64,000 nt of DNA from Phaeobacter gallaeciensis (GCF_001678945.1 NZ_CP015124.1:2084001-2148000); one strand, 5' to 3'. Positions 25,098-33,921 are shown, counted from the stretch's first letter. The notes: a model not told the origin generated them from the letters alone. A program made the numbers and translations.

Positions 25098-25915
25098 TGG
25101 CGTTTGAATGGGGTGGAAGTGGCACGGTCACGGCAGGCGGTGCCAATCTGGAATATGCCTGCCATGGGCCTGCGCCGGATCAGGCTCCAACCCTAGTGCT
25201 GCTGCACGAAGGGCTGGGCTGCGTGGCGCTGTGGCGCGATTTCCCCGAAAAACTGGCTGCGGCCACCGGTTGGGGTGTCTTTGTCTATTCCCGCCAGGGC
25301 TATGGCCAGTCCGATCCGGTGACCTTGCCCCGGCCGCTCGATTTCATGACCCGCGAGGCAAAGGACGTGCTGCCCGGGCTGCTGGATACCATCGGTCTGG
25401 AGCATGGCGTGCTGATGGGCCACAGCGACGGCGCCACCATCGCGGCGATCTACGGCGGCAGCGTGCTGGATCACCGGGTGCGCGGGCTGATCCTGATGGC
25501 CCCGCATTTCTTCACCGAACCGGGCGGCCTTGCGGAAATCGCCAAGGCGAAAGAGGCTTATGACAGCGGCGATCTGAAAGAGAAGCTGGCGAAATATCAT
25601 AAGGACCCCGAAGGCGCCTTCCGTGGATGGAACGATGTTTGGCTCGACGAAGGCTTCCGTGACTGGGACGTTGCAGATGTGATCGACTATCTGCGGGTGC
25701 CGGTTCTGGCCATTCAGGGCCGCGAGGACCAATACGGCACCCTCGCCCAGGTCGAGGTGATCGAGGAACGCACCTATTGCCCCTGCGATATGCTGGTGCT
25801 GGAGGATTGTCGCCACAGCCCACAACAGGACCAGCCACAAAAGGTCATCGACGCGGTCGCCGAATTCACCAGCCGTCTGGCCCGGATCGAGGCCGCCGAG
25901 GTCGAAACCGCCTGA
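25094..25915 (+). CDS. Alpha/beta hydrolase in the box cluster
   Basis: A 273-residue alpha/beta hydrolase. The nucleophile elbow is GHSDG, the oxyanion region LLHEGLGCVALWRDFP, and the catalytic His lies in DCRHSPQQD. The LGCVALWRDFP pattern is shared with hydrolases often found in box clusters. It may hydrolyse a thioester or lactone by-product of the pathway, or a dead-end CoA ester; no substrate can be assigned. Two ATGs (25094 and 25097) are possible; the first overlaps the bclA stop. It is followed within a few bases by the DUF309 gene. Confidence 0.85.
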   Translation: MMAFEWGGSGTVTAGGANLEYACHGPAPDQAPTLVLLHEGLGCVALWRDFPEKLAAATGWGVFVYSRQGYGQSDPVTLPRPLDFMTREAKDVLPGLLDTIGLEHGVLMGHSDGATIAAIYGGSVLDHRVRGLILMAPHFFTEPGGLAEIAKAKEAYDSGDLKEKLAKYHKDPEGAFRGWNDVWLDEGFRDWDVADVIDYLRVPVLAIQGREDQYGTLAQVEVIEERTYCPCDMLVLEDCRHSPQQDQPQKVIDAVAEFTSRLARIEAAEVETA

Positions 25916-25916
25916 C

Positions 25917-26372
25917 ATGGCCCGTTTTCCGGATCCGCCGCACGCCCATATCCCGGGCCAGACGCCCCGGCATCCGGAAGGCACCTTCGATGCGATCTGC
26001 GAGACAGCAAGACCGGAACAGCCCCTTGGGGCTGTTTTCGCGTCAGACGCCTGGCGTGCCGGATGTCAGTATTTCCGGACCGGTTATTTCTGGGAAGCAC
26101 ATGAGGTCTGGGAAGCGGTCTGGATGGCCCTGCCTGATCCCTCGGCCGAACGACGACTAGTGCAGGGGATGATCCAGCTCGCGAATGCAGCGCTGAAGCA
26201 GAAGATGCAGCGCCCGCGCGCGGTGCAGCGGCTCTGCGATATCGCCGACGCGCAGATGACCGACCTGCCAGGGGCGCTGTGGATCACCGCAGACCTGCAG
26301 GAGGATCAGATTCGGGCGCAGCTGCTGGACCTTCGCCGCCAGACCGAGAACACCACAAAAAGTGCACTATAA
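25917..26372 (+). CDS. DUF309-family protein
   Basis: A 151-residue protein with the DUF309 signature in the middle: GYFWEAHEVWEAVW followed by LVQGMIQLANAALK. The conserved Glu/His pattern suggests a helical protein that may bind metal, but no activity is established for the family. It starts 1 base after the alpha/beta hydrolase stop, so it belongs to the bclA operon. Its final codons overlap the first TGCA operator pair of the boxC promoter (26363-26376), so the coding end and the regulatory site share sequence. Confidence 0.8.
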   Translation: MARFPDPPHAHIPGQTPRHPEGTFDAICETARPEQPLGAVFASDAWRAGCQYFRTGYFWEAHEVWEAVWMALPDPSAERRLVQGMIQLANAALKQKMQRPRAVQRLCDIADAQMTDLPGALWITADLQEDQIRAQLLDLRRQTENTTKSAL

Positions 26373-26450
26373 TGCATTTTCAAAGCGGATATTCCGCAAT
26401 CACACCGCAATATTCTGCATTATTATGCCGAAAGAAGGCATTATTATGCA
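26363..26450 (+). promoter_or_regulatory. BoxR-type operators before boxC
   Basis: TGCA-N6-TGCA at 26363-26376 is perfect. A second group holds CGCA (26406), TGCA (26416) and TGCC (26426) at exact 6-base spacing, then GGCA-N6-TGCA (26437-26450). The stretch is strikingly AT-rich compared with the flanking genes. The right end lies 65 bases before the boxC ATG. Confidence 0.65.
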
Positions 26451-26514
26451 TCTTTTCCTTTGCCAGCCTGCAAAGCTGCGGTAGGTTACTCACAACAGAA
26501 CTCAGGAGCGCGAC

Positions 26515-28173
26515 ATGCCCCAGGCAATCGATTTTCAAACCGACCCTTCGAAGTATCGCCACTGGCGGGTGGAGTATGATGGCCCCATCGCAAACCTCTA
26601 CATGGATGTGGACGAAGACGGCGGGCTGTTCGACGGCTACCAGCTGAAGCTCAATTCCTACGATCTGGGCGTCGACATCGAGCTGTCCGACGTCGTGCAG
26701 CGGATGCGGTTCGAACACCCCGAGGTCAAGGTGGTGATCATGCGCTCGGGCAAGGACAAGGTATTCTGCGCTGGCGCCAATATCCGTATGCTGGGCGGCG
26801 CCAGCCACGCCCACAAGGTGAACTTCTGTAAATTCACCAACGAGACCCGCAACACCTACGAGGCCGCCGAGGCGGATTCGGGTCAGAAATACATTGCCGC
26901 CGTTCAGGGCGCCTGCGCCGGTGGTGGCTATGAACTGGCCCTCGCCTGCAACTACATCATGCTGACCAATGACAGCGCCTCCTCTGTCGCCCTGCCCGAA
27001 GTGCCGCTGCTGGCGGTTCTGCCCGGCACCGGCGGGCTGACCCGCGTCACCGACAAACGCAAGGTGCGCCGCGATCTGGCCGATATCTTCTGCTCGGTCG
27101 AAGAAGGCGTCAAAGGCCAGCGCGCCGTTGACTGGCGTCTGGTGGATGAGGTGGTACCGAATTCGAAATTCGCCGACACCGTTGCCCAACGCGCCCAGGA
27201 ATTTGCTGCTGCCAGCAGTAAGGCAGACGGGCTGACCGGTATCACCCTGGGTCCGATCACCCGCAGCTTTGGCGAAGATTCGATCACCTATACGCTGGTC
27301 GAGGTCGAAATCGACCGCAAAGGCGGCCGTGCCACCGTGACCCTGAAAGGCCCCGATGGCGATGCCCCGGCAGATACCGCTGCGCTCCAGGCCGAAGGCG
27401 ATCAGACCTACCTGCTGCGTCTGGCGCGTGAGCTGGACGATGCCATCCTGCACCTGCGCCTCAATGAACGCGAAGTCGGCACCGTGGTGTTCCAGACCCA
27501 AGGCGACGCCGAAAAACTGCTGGCGCATGAAGCGCTGCTGCTGAACAACCGCGATCACTGGCTGGCCAATGAAATCCTGATGTACTGGAAGCGCCTGCTG
27601 AAACGCGTCGACATGACCTCGCGCTCGCTGGTGGCCGTGGTCGAACACGGCTCCTGCTTTGCCGGGCCGCTGGCGGAACTGCTGTGGGCCGTCGACCGCT
27701 CCTACATGATGCTGGAAGAATTCGAAGGCGACAATCGCCCGCTGGCCGCCATCACGCTCAGCGAAGGGAACTTTGGCACCTATCCGATGGGCAACGACCT
27801 GACGCGGCTTCAGACCCGGTTCCTCGGCACCCCCGAGTCGGTCGAGGCGCTGCGCGATCATATCGGTGAGCCGCTTGAGGCCGATCAGGCCGAAGAGCTG
27901 GGCCTTGTGACCTATGCCTTTGACGATATCGACTGGGAGGACGAGGTGCGCATCTTCCTTGAGGAACGCGCCAGCTTCAGCCCCGATGCGATGACCGGCA
28001 TGGAGGCCAACCTGCGCTTTGCCGGGCCCGAGACGATGGAAACCCGTATCTTTGGCCGCCTGACCGCCTGGCAGAACTGGATCTTCCAGCGCCCCAACGC
28101 GGTGGGCAGCGATGGCGCCCTGCAGCGCTACGGCACCGGCCAGCGCGGCGAATACAACATGGAACGCGTGTAA
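26515..28173 (+). CDS. boxC: 2,3-epoxybenzoyl-CoA dihydrolase (ring-cleaving)
   Basis: A 552-residue enoyl-CoA-hydratase-superfamily enzyme of BoxC size. It opens the epoxide ring product of BoxAB with two waters to give 3,4-dehydroadipyl-CoA semialdehyde and formate. Two crotonase-like halves are seen; the first contains VIMRSGKDKVFCAGANIRML and GACAGGGYELALACNYI, and the second VVEHGSCFAGPLAELLWA. The YRHWRVEYDGPIANLYMDV opening is distinctive for BoxC. It starts its own transcription unit behind the operator array and is followed by boxB after 51 bases. Confidence 0.96.
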   Translation: MPQAIDFQTDPSKYRHWRVEYDGPIANLYMDVDEDGGLFDGYQLKLNSYDLGVDIELSDVVQRMRFEHPEVKVVIMRSGKDKVFCAGANIRMLGGASHAHKVNFCKFTNETRNTYEAAEADSGQKYIAAVQGACAGGGYELALACNYIMLTNDSASSVALPEVPLLAVLPGTGGLTRVTDKRKVRRDLADIFCSVEEGVKGQRAVDWRLVDEVVPNSKFADTVAQRAQEFAAASSKADGLTGITLGPITRSFGEDSITYTLVEVEIDRKGGRATVTLKGPDGDAPADTAALQAEGDQTYLLRLARELDDAILHLRLNEREVGTVVFQTQGDAEKLLAHEALLLNNRDHWLANEILMYWKRLLKRVDMTSRSLVAVVEHGSCFAGPLAELLWAVDRSYMMLEEFEGDNRPLAAITLSEGNFGTYPMGNDLTRLQTRFLGTPESVEALRDHIGEPLEADQAEELGLVTYAFDDIDWEDEVRIFLEERASFSPDAMTGMEANLRFAGPETMETRIFGRLTAWQNWIFQRPNAVGSDGALQRYGTGQRGEYNMERV

Positions 28174-28224
28174 CCAGGAAATACAGCGGTAGCCCAAGGC
28201 GGCGCCGCGTGACGGAGGAACGAT

Positions 28225-29676
28225 ATGCTTGATCTCATCAATGTCAGCTATGACACCCAGATTCCCAACAACGTTGGCCTGTCCAGCGACAAGAAGGTGC
28301 TGAAGGCGCTGGAAAAATGGCACCCCGGTTACATCAACTGGTGGAACGACCTGATCCCGCAGAACTTTCAGGAATCGATGGTCTACCTGCGCACCGCCGT
28401 TTCGGTGGACCCCAAAGGCTGGGCCAAATTCGACTACGTGAAGATGCCGGAATACCGCTGGGGCGTGCTGCTGGCGCCGCAGGTCGAAGGCCGCACCATT
28501 CCCATGGGCGAACACTATGGCGAACCGGCCTGGCAGGAGGTTCCCGGCGAATACCGCAACATGCTGAAGCGCCTGATCGTCATTCAGGGTGATACCGAGC
28601 CGGGCTCGGTCGAGCAGCAGCGTTTCCTCGGCCTCACCGCGCCGTCGCTTTATGACATGCGCAACCTGTTCCAGGTGAACGTCGAGGAAGGCCGCCACCT
28701 CTGGGCGATGGTCTACCTGCTGCAGAAATACTTTGGCCGCGATGGTCGCGAAGAAGCGAACGAGCTGCTGATCCGCTCCTCCGGCTCCGAAGAGGCGCCG
28801 CGGATGCTGGGTGCCTTCAACGAGGAAACGCCGGATTGGCTGTCGTTCTTCATGTTCACTTATTTCACCGACCGCGACGGCAAGATGCAGCTGGAATCGC
28901 TGGCACAATCGGGCTTTGACCCGCTGTCGCGCACCTGCCGCTTCATGCTGACCGAAGAGGCGCACCACATGTTCGTGGGCGAAACCGGTGTGGGCCGTAC
29001 CATTCAGGCCACCTGCGAAGCGATGAACAAGGCCGGGATCACCGACCCCTATGACATCAACAAGATCCGCGACCTGGGTGTCATCGACCTGCCCACCATC
29101 CAGAAAAAGCTGAACCTGCACTACACGCTGTCGCTGGATCTCTTTGGTCAGGAAGTTTCCACCAACGCCGCCAATGCCTTCAACTCGGGCATCAAGGGGC
29201 GTTACATGGAAATGCGCCTGAAAGACGACCACAAGCTGACCAACGACACCTACGTTGTGCGCACCGTCAAGGATGGTCAGATCGTCGCCGAAGAAGTGCC
29301 GGCCCTGACCGCGATCAACATGCGTCTGCGCGACGACTACGTCAAAGACGCCGCAGGTGGCGTGGGCCGCTGGAACAAGATCATCGAAAAGCACGGCATC
29401 GAATTCGAGATGAAGCTGCCGCACGAAGGCTTCCACCGCCAGATCGGCGTGTTCTCCGCAGTGCGCTGCGACCCCGAAGGCAACATCATCTCGCAAGAGC
29501 AGTGGGACGCCAAGGTCAAGGACTGGCTGCCCAACAAGGAAGACGGTGCCTTTATCCAGTCGCTGATGAAACCGGTCTACGAGCCGGGCAAATACGCCAG
29601 CTGGATTTCGCCGCCAAAGGTCGGCATCGACAACAAGCCGGGCGATTTCGAATACGTGAAACTGCACATGGCATAA
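28225..29676 (+). CDS. boxB: Benzoyl-CoA 2,3-epoxidase, oxygenase subunit
   Basis: A 483-residue diiron oxygenase that inserts one oxygen atom of O2 into benzoyl-CoA to make the 2,3-epoxide. The sequence has the BoxB pattern throughout: PNNVGLSSDKKVLKALEKW, WWNDLIPQNFQ, VEEGRHLWAMVYLLQKYFG (iron ligands Glu and His) and MLTEEAHHMFVGE (second ligand set). Length is normal. It works with reductase BoxA, encoded 260 bases downstream. GACGGAGGAACG precedes the ATG. A 10-bp intercistronic hairpin lies behind the gene. Confidence 0.97.
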   Translation: MLDLINVSYDTQIPNNVGLSSDKKVLKALEKWHPGYINWWNDLIPQNFQESMVYLRTAVSVDPKGWAKFDYVKMPEYRWGVLLAPQVEGRTIPMGEHYGEPAWQEVPGEYRNMLKRLIVIQGDTEPGSVEQQRFLGLTAPSLYDMRNLFQVNVEEGRHLWAMVYLLQKYFGRDGREEANELLIRSSGSEEAPRMLGAFNEETPDWLSFFMFTYFTDRDGKMQLESLAQSGFDPLSRTCRFMLTEEAHHMFVGETGVGRTIQATCEAMNKAGITDPYDINKIRDLGVIDLPTIQKKLNLHYTLSLDLFGQEVSTNAANAFNSGIKGRYMEMRLKDDHKLTNDTYVVRTVKDGQIVAEEVPALTAINMRLRDDYVKDAAGGVGRWNKIIEKHGIEFEMKLPHEGFHRQIGVFSAVRCDPEGNIISQEQWDAKVKDWLPNKEDGAFIQSLMKPVYEPGKYASWISPPKVGIDNKPGDFEYVKLHMA

Positions 29677-29698
29677 GCAGGGTTTAACCCTCTCTTTG

Positions 29699-29731
29699 CC
29701 GGCGCCTGTCACACTGACCGGCAGGCGCCGG
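29699..29731 (+). terminator. Intercistronic hairpin after boxB
   Basis: CCGGCGCCTG (29699-29708) and CAGGCGCCGG (29722-29731) form a perfect 10-bp stem with a 13-base loop, 22 bases after the boxB stop. There is no T-run, so it probably stabilises boxCB mRNA or attenuates rather than fully terminates. Confidence 0.65.
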
Positions 29732-29761
29732 AATTCAACAGCCAGACCGGAGGATCCCCAG

Positions 29762-29935
29762 ATGGACATCACCCGCAGCCAAGCTGAAACGCCCAATGCC
29801 AACCGTGTGTCGGTTCAGATCAATGGCCTCAAAGGCCCCTGTGTGGGCTGTTCCGACTGTGTCGGCATGTGTCGCGAGTTGATCGATGCGCTGACCGTGC
29901 CCGATGCGATCCTCAAAAAAGCGCCGAGAAGCTGA
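29762..29935 (+). CDS. 57-residue four-cysteine protein between boxB and boxA
   Basis: A very small protein whose middle reads PCVGCSDCVGMC, that is C-x2-C-x2-C-x3-C. This is the spacing of a single [4Fe-4S] ferredoxin motif, although the usual proline after the last cysteine is absent. The first 22 residues are polar and the last 15 form a probable helix. The stop is immediately followed by the boxA ATG with no gap, so translation is coupled to the ferredoxin-containing reductase. Start at 29762, with GGAGG about 10 bases upstream. I do not recognise the family; an electron-transfer or cluster-delivery role for BoxA is only a guess. Confidence 0.7.
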   Translation: MDITRSQAETPNANRVSVQINGLKGPCVGCSDCVGMCRELIDALTVPDAILKKAPRS

Positions 29936-31141
29936 ATGACCAACGCCCCCACCGCGCCGCTGAAACAGCATCTGATCGATCCCGAGATCTGCATCCGCTG
30001 CTACACCTGCGAAATGACTTGCCCCGAAGAGGCGATCGAGCATGACGACATGAACGTCGTGGTCGACGCGGAGAAATGCAATTTTTGCATGGATTGCATC
30101 CCGGTCTGCCCGACCGGCTCAATCGACGAATGGCGGGTGGTGAACACCCCCTATTCGGTGGATGAGCAGTTCGAATGGATGGAACTGCCCGAGCAGGAAG
30201 AGATTTCCGGCGGCGACGCTGCCGAAGGCGATGTCGAGGCGATGGACGATGCCGTTGCTGCGCTGCTGGCCGATGCCCATGCCGGCGCGGGCGGCAAGGC
30301 GACCGCCCCCGCGAGCGCCAGCAAGCCGGTGATCAACATGTACACCCCCGGCAAACCGGCCCGGGTCAAGGTGCAGGGCAATTACCGGCTGACCGACAAG
30401 GACAGCGACAGCGATGTACGGCACATCATTCTTGATCCGGCGGGCCTGCCCTTTCCGGTTCTCGAAGGCCAAAGCATCGGTATCATCCCCCCCGGCACCG
30501 ACGCCGAAGGCAAACCGCATCTGCCGCGGCTTTATTCCGTGTCCAGCCCGCGCGACGGCGAACGCCCCGGCTATCACAACATCTCGCTGACCGTGAAACG
30601 CGAGGAACAGGGCCTGTGCTCCAACTATGTCTGCGACCTTGCTGCGGGCGACGAGGTACAGGTGACAGGGCCCTTCGGCGCCACCTTCCTGCTGCCCTCG
30701 GATCCCGCTGCCGACATCATGATGATCTGCACCGGCACCGGTTCGGCCCCCTTCCGCGCCTTCACCATGCGCCGCCTGCGTGAGGCACCGCATGAGACCG
30801 GCAAGATGACTCTGATCTTTGGCGCCCGCCGCCCGGGTGAGCTGCCCTACTTCGGCCCGCTAAAAAAGATCCCCGATACGTTCATGACCAAGCTCTTTGC
30901 CTTTTCCCGGCAGGAGGACGCGCCCAAGCAATACGTGCAGGACCGTCTGCGCGAGGAATCCGACCGGGTTGCCGCGCTGATGCAGAACCCGGCGGGCCAT
31001 ATCTATATCTGCGGGCTGAAAGCAATGGAGCAAGGCGTCGAAGAAGCCTTGCGTGATATTGCCCGCTCCCATGGTTTGAACTGGGCCGAACTGCGCGATA
31101 AGATGCGCACCGACGGACGTTACCACGTCGAAACCTATTGA
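29936..31141 (+). CDS. boxA: Benzoyl-CoA 2,3-epoxidase, reductase subunit
   Basis: A 401-residue iron-sulfur flavoprotein that passes electrons from NADPH to BoxB. The N-terminal domain has two [4Fe-4S] motifs: cysteines 19, 22, 25, 29 and 48, 51, 54, 58, both ending in CP. An acidic Ala/Gly-rich linker (about 85-125) leads to a ferredoxin-NADP reductase domain, with RLYSVSSPRDG (FAD binding), CTGTGSAPFRAF (NADPH binding) and a C-terminal GRYHVETY. It begins directly at the end of the small four-cysteine gene. Length and architecture match known BoxA. Confidence 0.96.
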   Translation: MTNAPTAPLKQHLIDPEICIRCYTCEMTCPEEAIEHDDMNVVVDAEKCNFCMDCIPVCPTGSIDEWRVVNTPYSVDEQFEWMELPEQEEISGGDAAEGDVEAMDDAVAALLADAHAGAGGKATAPASASKPVINMYTPGKPARVKVQGNYRLTDKDSDSDVRHIILDPAGLPFPVLEGQSIGIIPPGTDAEGKPHLPRLYSVSSPRDGERPGYHNISLTVKREEQGLCSNYVCDLAAGDEVQVTGPFGATFLLPSDPAADIMMICTGTGSAPFRAFTMRRLREAPHETGKMTLIFGARRPGELPYFGPLKKIPDTFMTKLFAFSRQEDAPKQYVQDRLREESDRVAALMQNPAGHIYICGLKAMEQGVEEALRDIARSHGLNWAELRDKMRTDGRYHVETY

Positions 31142-31160
31142 GCCGCAGGACAAAACCCAG

Positions 31161-31619
31161 ATGACAGACCAGATCGCCCCCGCCGGACAGGACGCCGGGA
31201 CGGAGAACTTCGTGCACGAAATCCGCGTCGGTTGGGGCGACTGCGATCCGGCCAAGATCGCCTATACCGGCCGCCTGCCCGCCTTTGCGCTGGAGGCGAT
31301 CGATGCCTGGTGGGAACATAACCTGGATGGCGATGGCTGGTTCCAGATGGAACTGGACCGCGGCACCGGCACCCCCTTCGTGAACATGAACATCGATTTC
31401 CGCTCGCCGGTGACCCCACGCCACCGGCTGATGTGCGAGGTCTGGCCCTGCAAGCTCGGCACCAAATCGATCACCTTCCGGGTGGATGCACGGCAGGACG
31501 GTGTTTTGTGTTTCGAAGGCACCTTTACCTGCGTCTTTATCGATCCGACCAATTTCACCGCCAAGGCGGCACCCCCGGATTACCGCGCCGTGGTCGAACC
31601 CCGGCTGCGCCCGGCCTAG
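31161..31619 (+). CDS. Hot-dog acyl-CoA thioesterase of the box cluster
   Basis: A 152-residue 4-hydroxybenzoyl-CoA thioesterase-like protein. The catalytic segment WGDCDPAKIAYTGRLPAFALEAIDAWWE carries the Asp of the hot-dog family. It may release CoA from benzoyl-CoA or from dead-end CoA esters when they accumulate, relieving CoA sequestration; this is the usual explanation for such genes in aromatic clusters. It follows boxA after 19 bases and is probably in the same transcript. A 6-bp hairpin without T-run (31642-31657) follows. Confidence 0.87.
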   Translation: MTDQIAPAGQDAGTENFVHEIRVGWGDCDPAKIAYTGRLPAFALEAIDAWWEHNLDGDGWFQMELDRGTGTPFVNMNIDFRSPVTPRHRLMCEVWPCKLGTKSITFRVDARQDGVLCFEGTFTCVFIDPTNFTAKAAPPDYRAVVEPRLRPA

Positions 31620-31735
31620 GTTCCCATTCCCCGCTCCCGCGCCCCACTGACGTGGGGTCCCGCAAGATAATGCACTCCGCAGCCGCGCTCGTACCGGTTT
31701 TCATTTGAACCGGATGCGGCAGCGCCTTAAGTTTG

Positions 31736-31749
31736 TGCATTATGTTTCA
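31736..31749 (+). promoter_or_regulatory. BoxR-type half-site pair before boxR
   Basis: TGCA-N6-TTCA in an AT-rich stretch ending 14 bases before the boxR ATG. This position would suit autoregulation. Only one half is a perfect TGCA. Confidence 0.4.
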
Positions 31750-31763
31750 TATATCGGCGCCGC

Positions 31764-32681
31764 ATGAGTGAGATCACCAATTTCCGGGGCGAAACCCGGC
31801 CCGCGCAGGACAAAAGCGAGATCGACCAGGTCGTTCCCGCCCTGATTTCACGCGTGGGGGAACGGGTCCGCAAGGCACGCGAGCGCAAGGGCATTCCGCG
31901 CCGGGTTCTATCGGACCGTTCGGGTGTGTCGCCGCGCTATCTGGCGCAGCTAGAGGCCGGAGAGGGCAATATCTCCATCGGCCTCTTGCAACGGGTGGCC
32001 GTGGCGCTGGATCACCGCATCGAATGGCTGATCGGCGAAGAGGATCCCTGGACCTCGGACGCGGTGCGGGTGGCGGATCTTTATCGCGGCGCCACCAGCA
32101 GCACCCAGCAGGCGGTTTTGGACCTCTTGGCGCCGCAGACGCCGGAAACCCAGCGCGCCGGGCGCGTCTGTCTGGTGGGTCTGCGCGGCGCAGGCAAATC
32201 GACCCTTGGCAGCATGGCGGGCAAGGAGCTTGGTATTCCCTTTGTCGAGCTCAACAGCGAAATCGAAAGCCAGTCCGGCATGCCGGTGTCCGAACTGATG
32301 GCGCTTTACGGCCAGGAAGGCTACCGCCAACTGGAGGCGCAGGCGATCAACCGCATCATCGCAACCCATGACAGCCTGATCCTGGCCGTCGCGGGCGGCA
32401 TCGTCGCCGAACCGGAGACCTACACCAACGTTCTGGCGCATTTTCACACCATCTGGATCAAGGCCCGGCCCGATGAACATATGGCGCGGGTGCGGGCGCA
32501 GGGCGATGAACGCCCGATGGCGGGCAACCCCGAGGCGATGGAACAGCTCCGCTCGATCCTGACCAGCCGCGAGGCCCTGTACGGCAGGTCGCTGGCGCAA
32601 CTGGACACCTCGGATCAGACCGTGGATCAGTCGCTGGCCAGCCTGATCACCATGGTCCAGGAGCGCGGCTTTACCGGTTGA
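31764..32681 (+). CDS. boxR: Benzoyl-CoA-responsive regulator BoxR (XRE-shikimate kinase fusion)
   Basis: A 305-residue two-domain regulator. Residues about 28-90 form an XRE-type helix-turn-helix (RVLSDRSGVSPRYLAQLEAGEGNIS). Residues about 130-300 form a shikimate-kinase-like domain with P-loop GLRGAGKST near residue 140. This architecture is that of BzdR/BoxR of Azoarcus, where benzoyl-CoA binds the kinase-like domain and releases the repressor from TGCA-type operators. The TGCA repeats found before the TRAP genes, bclA, boxC and boxR itself fit this role. Confidence 0.93.
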   Translation: MSEITNFRGETRPAQDKSEIDQVVPALISRVGERVRKARERKGIPRRVLSDRSGVSPRYLAQLEAGEGNISIGLLQRVAVALDHRIEWLIGEEDPWTSDAVRVADLYRGATSSTQQAVLDLLAPQTPETQRAGRVCLVGLRGAGKSTLGSMAGKELGIPFVELNSEIESQSGMPVSELMALYGQEGYRQLEAQAINRIIATHDSLILAVAGGIVAEPETYTNVLAHFHTIWIKARPDEHMARVRAQGDERPMAGNPEAMEQLRSILTSREALYGRSLAQLDTSDQTVDQSLASLITMVQERGFTG

Positions 32682-32706
32682 TCCGGATTGCATCCGCAAG
32701 CTTGTC

Positions 32707-33921
32707 TCATATCGGGTCGCGCAACCAATCATCGGCGAAGGCAACGTTTTGCAGCCCGGCGAAGCGCGCCACCCTGTCCAGTTCCGCCTCCAGCCTGCCG
32801 ATACGCGGCGCTGACCAGCTGACCCCGCGCTCGGGCCAGACGGCGGTGATATTCAGCTGCCCCGCGCCGCGATCCGCTTTCATGTCGATCCGCCCCACCA
32901 GACGCTCCCGCTCCATCAGCGGGAAGACGTAGTAACCGTATTTGCGCTTGGGTGCGGGGGTGAAGACCTCGATCCGGTAGTGAAAGCCGAACAGGCGTTC
33001 GGCCCGCTTGCGATCCCGCAGGGCCGGGTCAAAGGGGCTCAGCACCCGCATCCGCCCCGGTGCCGGACCCAACGCCTCGGCCTGTTCCACGATGCCCGGG
33101 CGCGCCAGCACCCGGCGCCAGCCACCATCGGCCTGTTCGATCTCGACCTCCTCAAGGGCGCCAGATTGCAGCTGCGCCGCTGCCCATTCCTTTGCCTCAG
33201 TGGCCGAAGCGGTATCCCAGAAGGCCGCGAGTTCGCCCGAGGTGGCAAAACCCAACCGATCCATCGCGCCATTGCACAGCCAGTCGACCGTCGCTGCCAC
33301 ATCCACAGGTGCCACGCCCGGGTGCAGGCGTTCGTCGATCACCCGCTCGGTCAGGTCATAGCATTTCTGAAACCCCTCGCGCCCGACCACCGTCAGCGCG
33401 CCGGACCGCCAGAGGTATTCCAGCGCGGTCTTGGAAGGATGCCAGTCCCACCAGCCGCCCGATCCCTTCTTCTCGTCCTTGCCGATATCCGATGAGCTGA
33501 TCGCCCCGTGATCGCGGATATGTTCCAGCACGGTGGCGAACTGCGCCTCGAATCCGTCCCGCCGCCAGTTGCGCCAGCGGCTGCGCAGCAGATCGGCATC
33601 GCGCTGAAACCTAAGATGCCAATGGGTGTAATAGGCCATCGGGATCACGGCGGCATCGTGGGTCCAGTGTTCGAACAGTCCCCGATCCGCCTCGTACAGC
33701 CGTTTCAGATGGGCGGGGCGATAGCTGGGCCTGCGGGAATAGAGGATCACATCATGCGCGCGCGCGACCGTGTTGATACTGTCGAGCTGCACAAACCCCA
33801 GCCGCGAAATCAGATCCAGCAGGTCAGCGCCCTTCGACGGGCCGCTCGGCGCCTCCAGCAGCGCGTGCCGGTCCAGAAACAGCCGTCGCGCCGCCCGGTT
33901 GCCCAGCCGTGCCCGCGCCAT
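32707..33921 (-). CDS. YcaQ-family DNA glycosylase (winged-helix, HTH_42 type)
   Basis: A 404-residue protein of the YcaQ/AlkZ-like family. The catalytic Gln-x-Asp motif appears as FVQLDSIN with Q45 and D47, followed by VARAHDVILYSR. Multiple winged-helix subdomains fill the rest, and LSPFDPALRDRKRAERLFGF is a family hallmark. E. coli YcaQ unhooks interstrand DNA crosslinks; the same is inferred here. Its ATG overlaps the last base of the upstream LacI-family gene, so both are likely co-transcribed. Convergent with boxR. Confidence 0.88.
   Translation of the reverse strand: MARARLGNRAARRLFLDRHALLEAPSGPSKGADLLDLISRLGFVQLDSINTVARAHDVILYSRRPSYRPAHLKRLYEADRGLFEHWTHDAAVIPMAYYTHWHLRFQRDADLLRSRWRNWRRDGFEAQFATVLEHIRDHGAISSSDIGKDEKKGSGGWWDWHPSKTALEYLWRSGALTVVGREGFQKCYDLTERVIDERLHPGVAPVDVAATVDWLCNGAMDRLGFATSGELAAFWDTASATEAKEWAAAQLQSGALEEVEIEQADGGWRRVLARPGIVEQAEALGPAPGRMRVLSPFDPALRDRKRAERLFGFHYRIEVFTPAPKRKYGYYVFPLMERERLVGRIDMKADRGAGQLNITAVWPERGVSWSAPRIGRLEAELDRVARFAGLQNVAFADDWLRDPI

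Noticed and set aside
26380-29802. A 1140-codon open frame on the minus strand opposite boxC and boxB
   Set aside because: It has no ribosome site, no domain pattern and lies fully antisense to two well-recognised genes. High-GC codon bias makes such long antisense frames common here.
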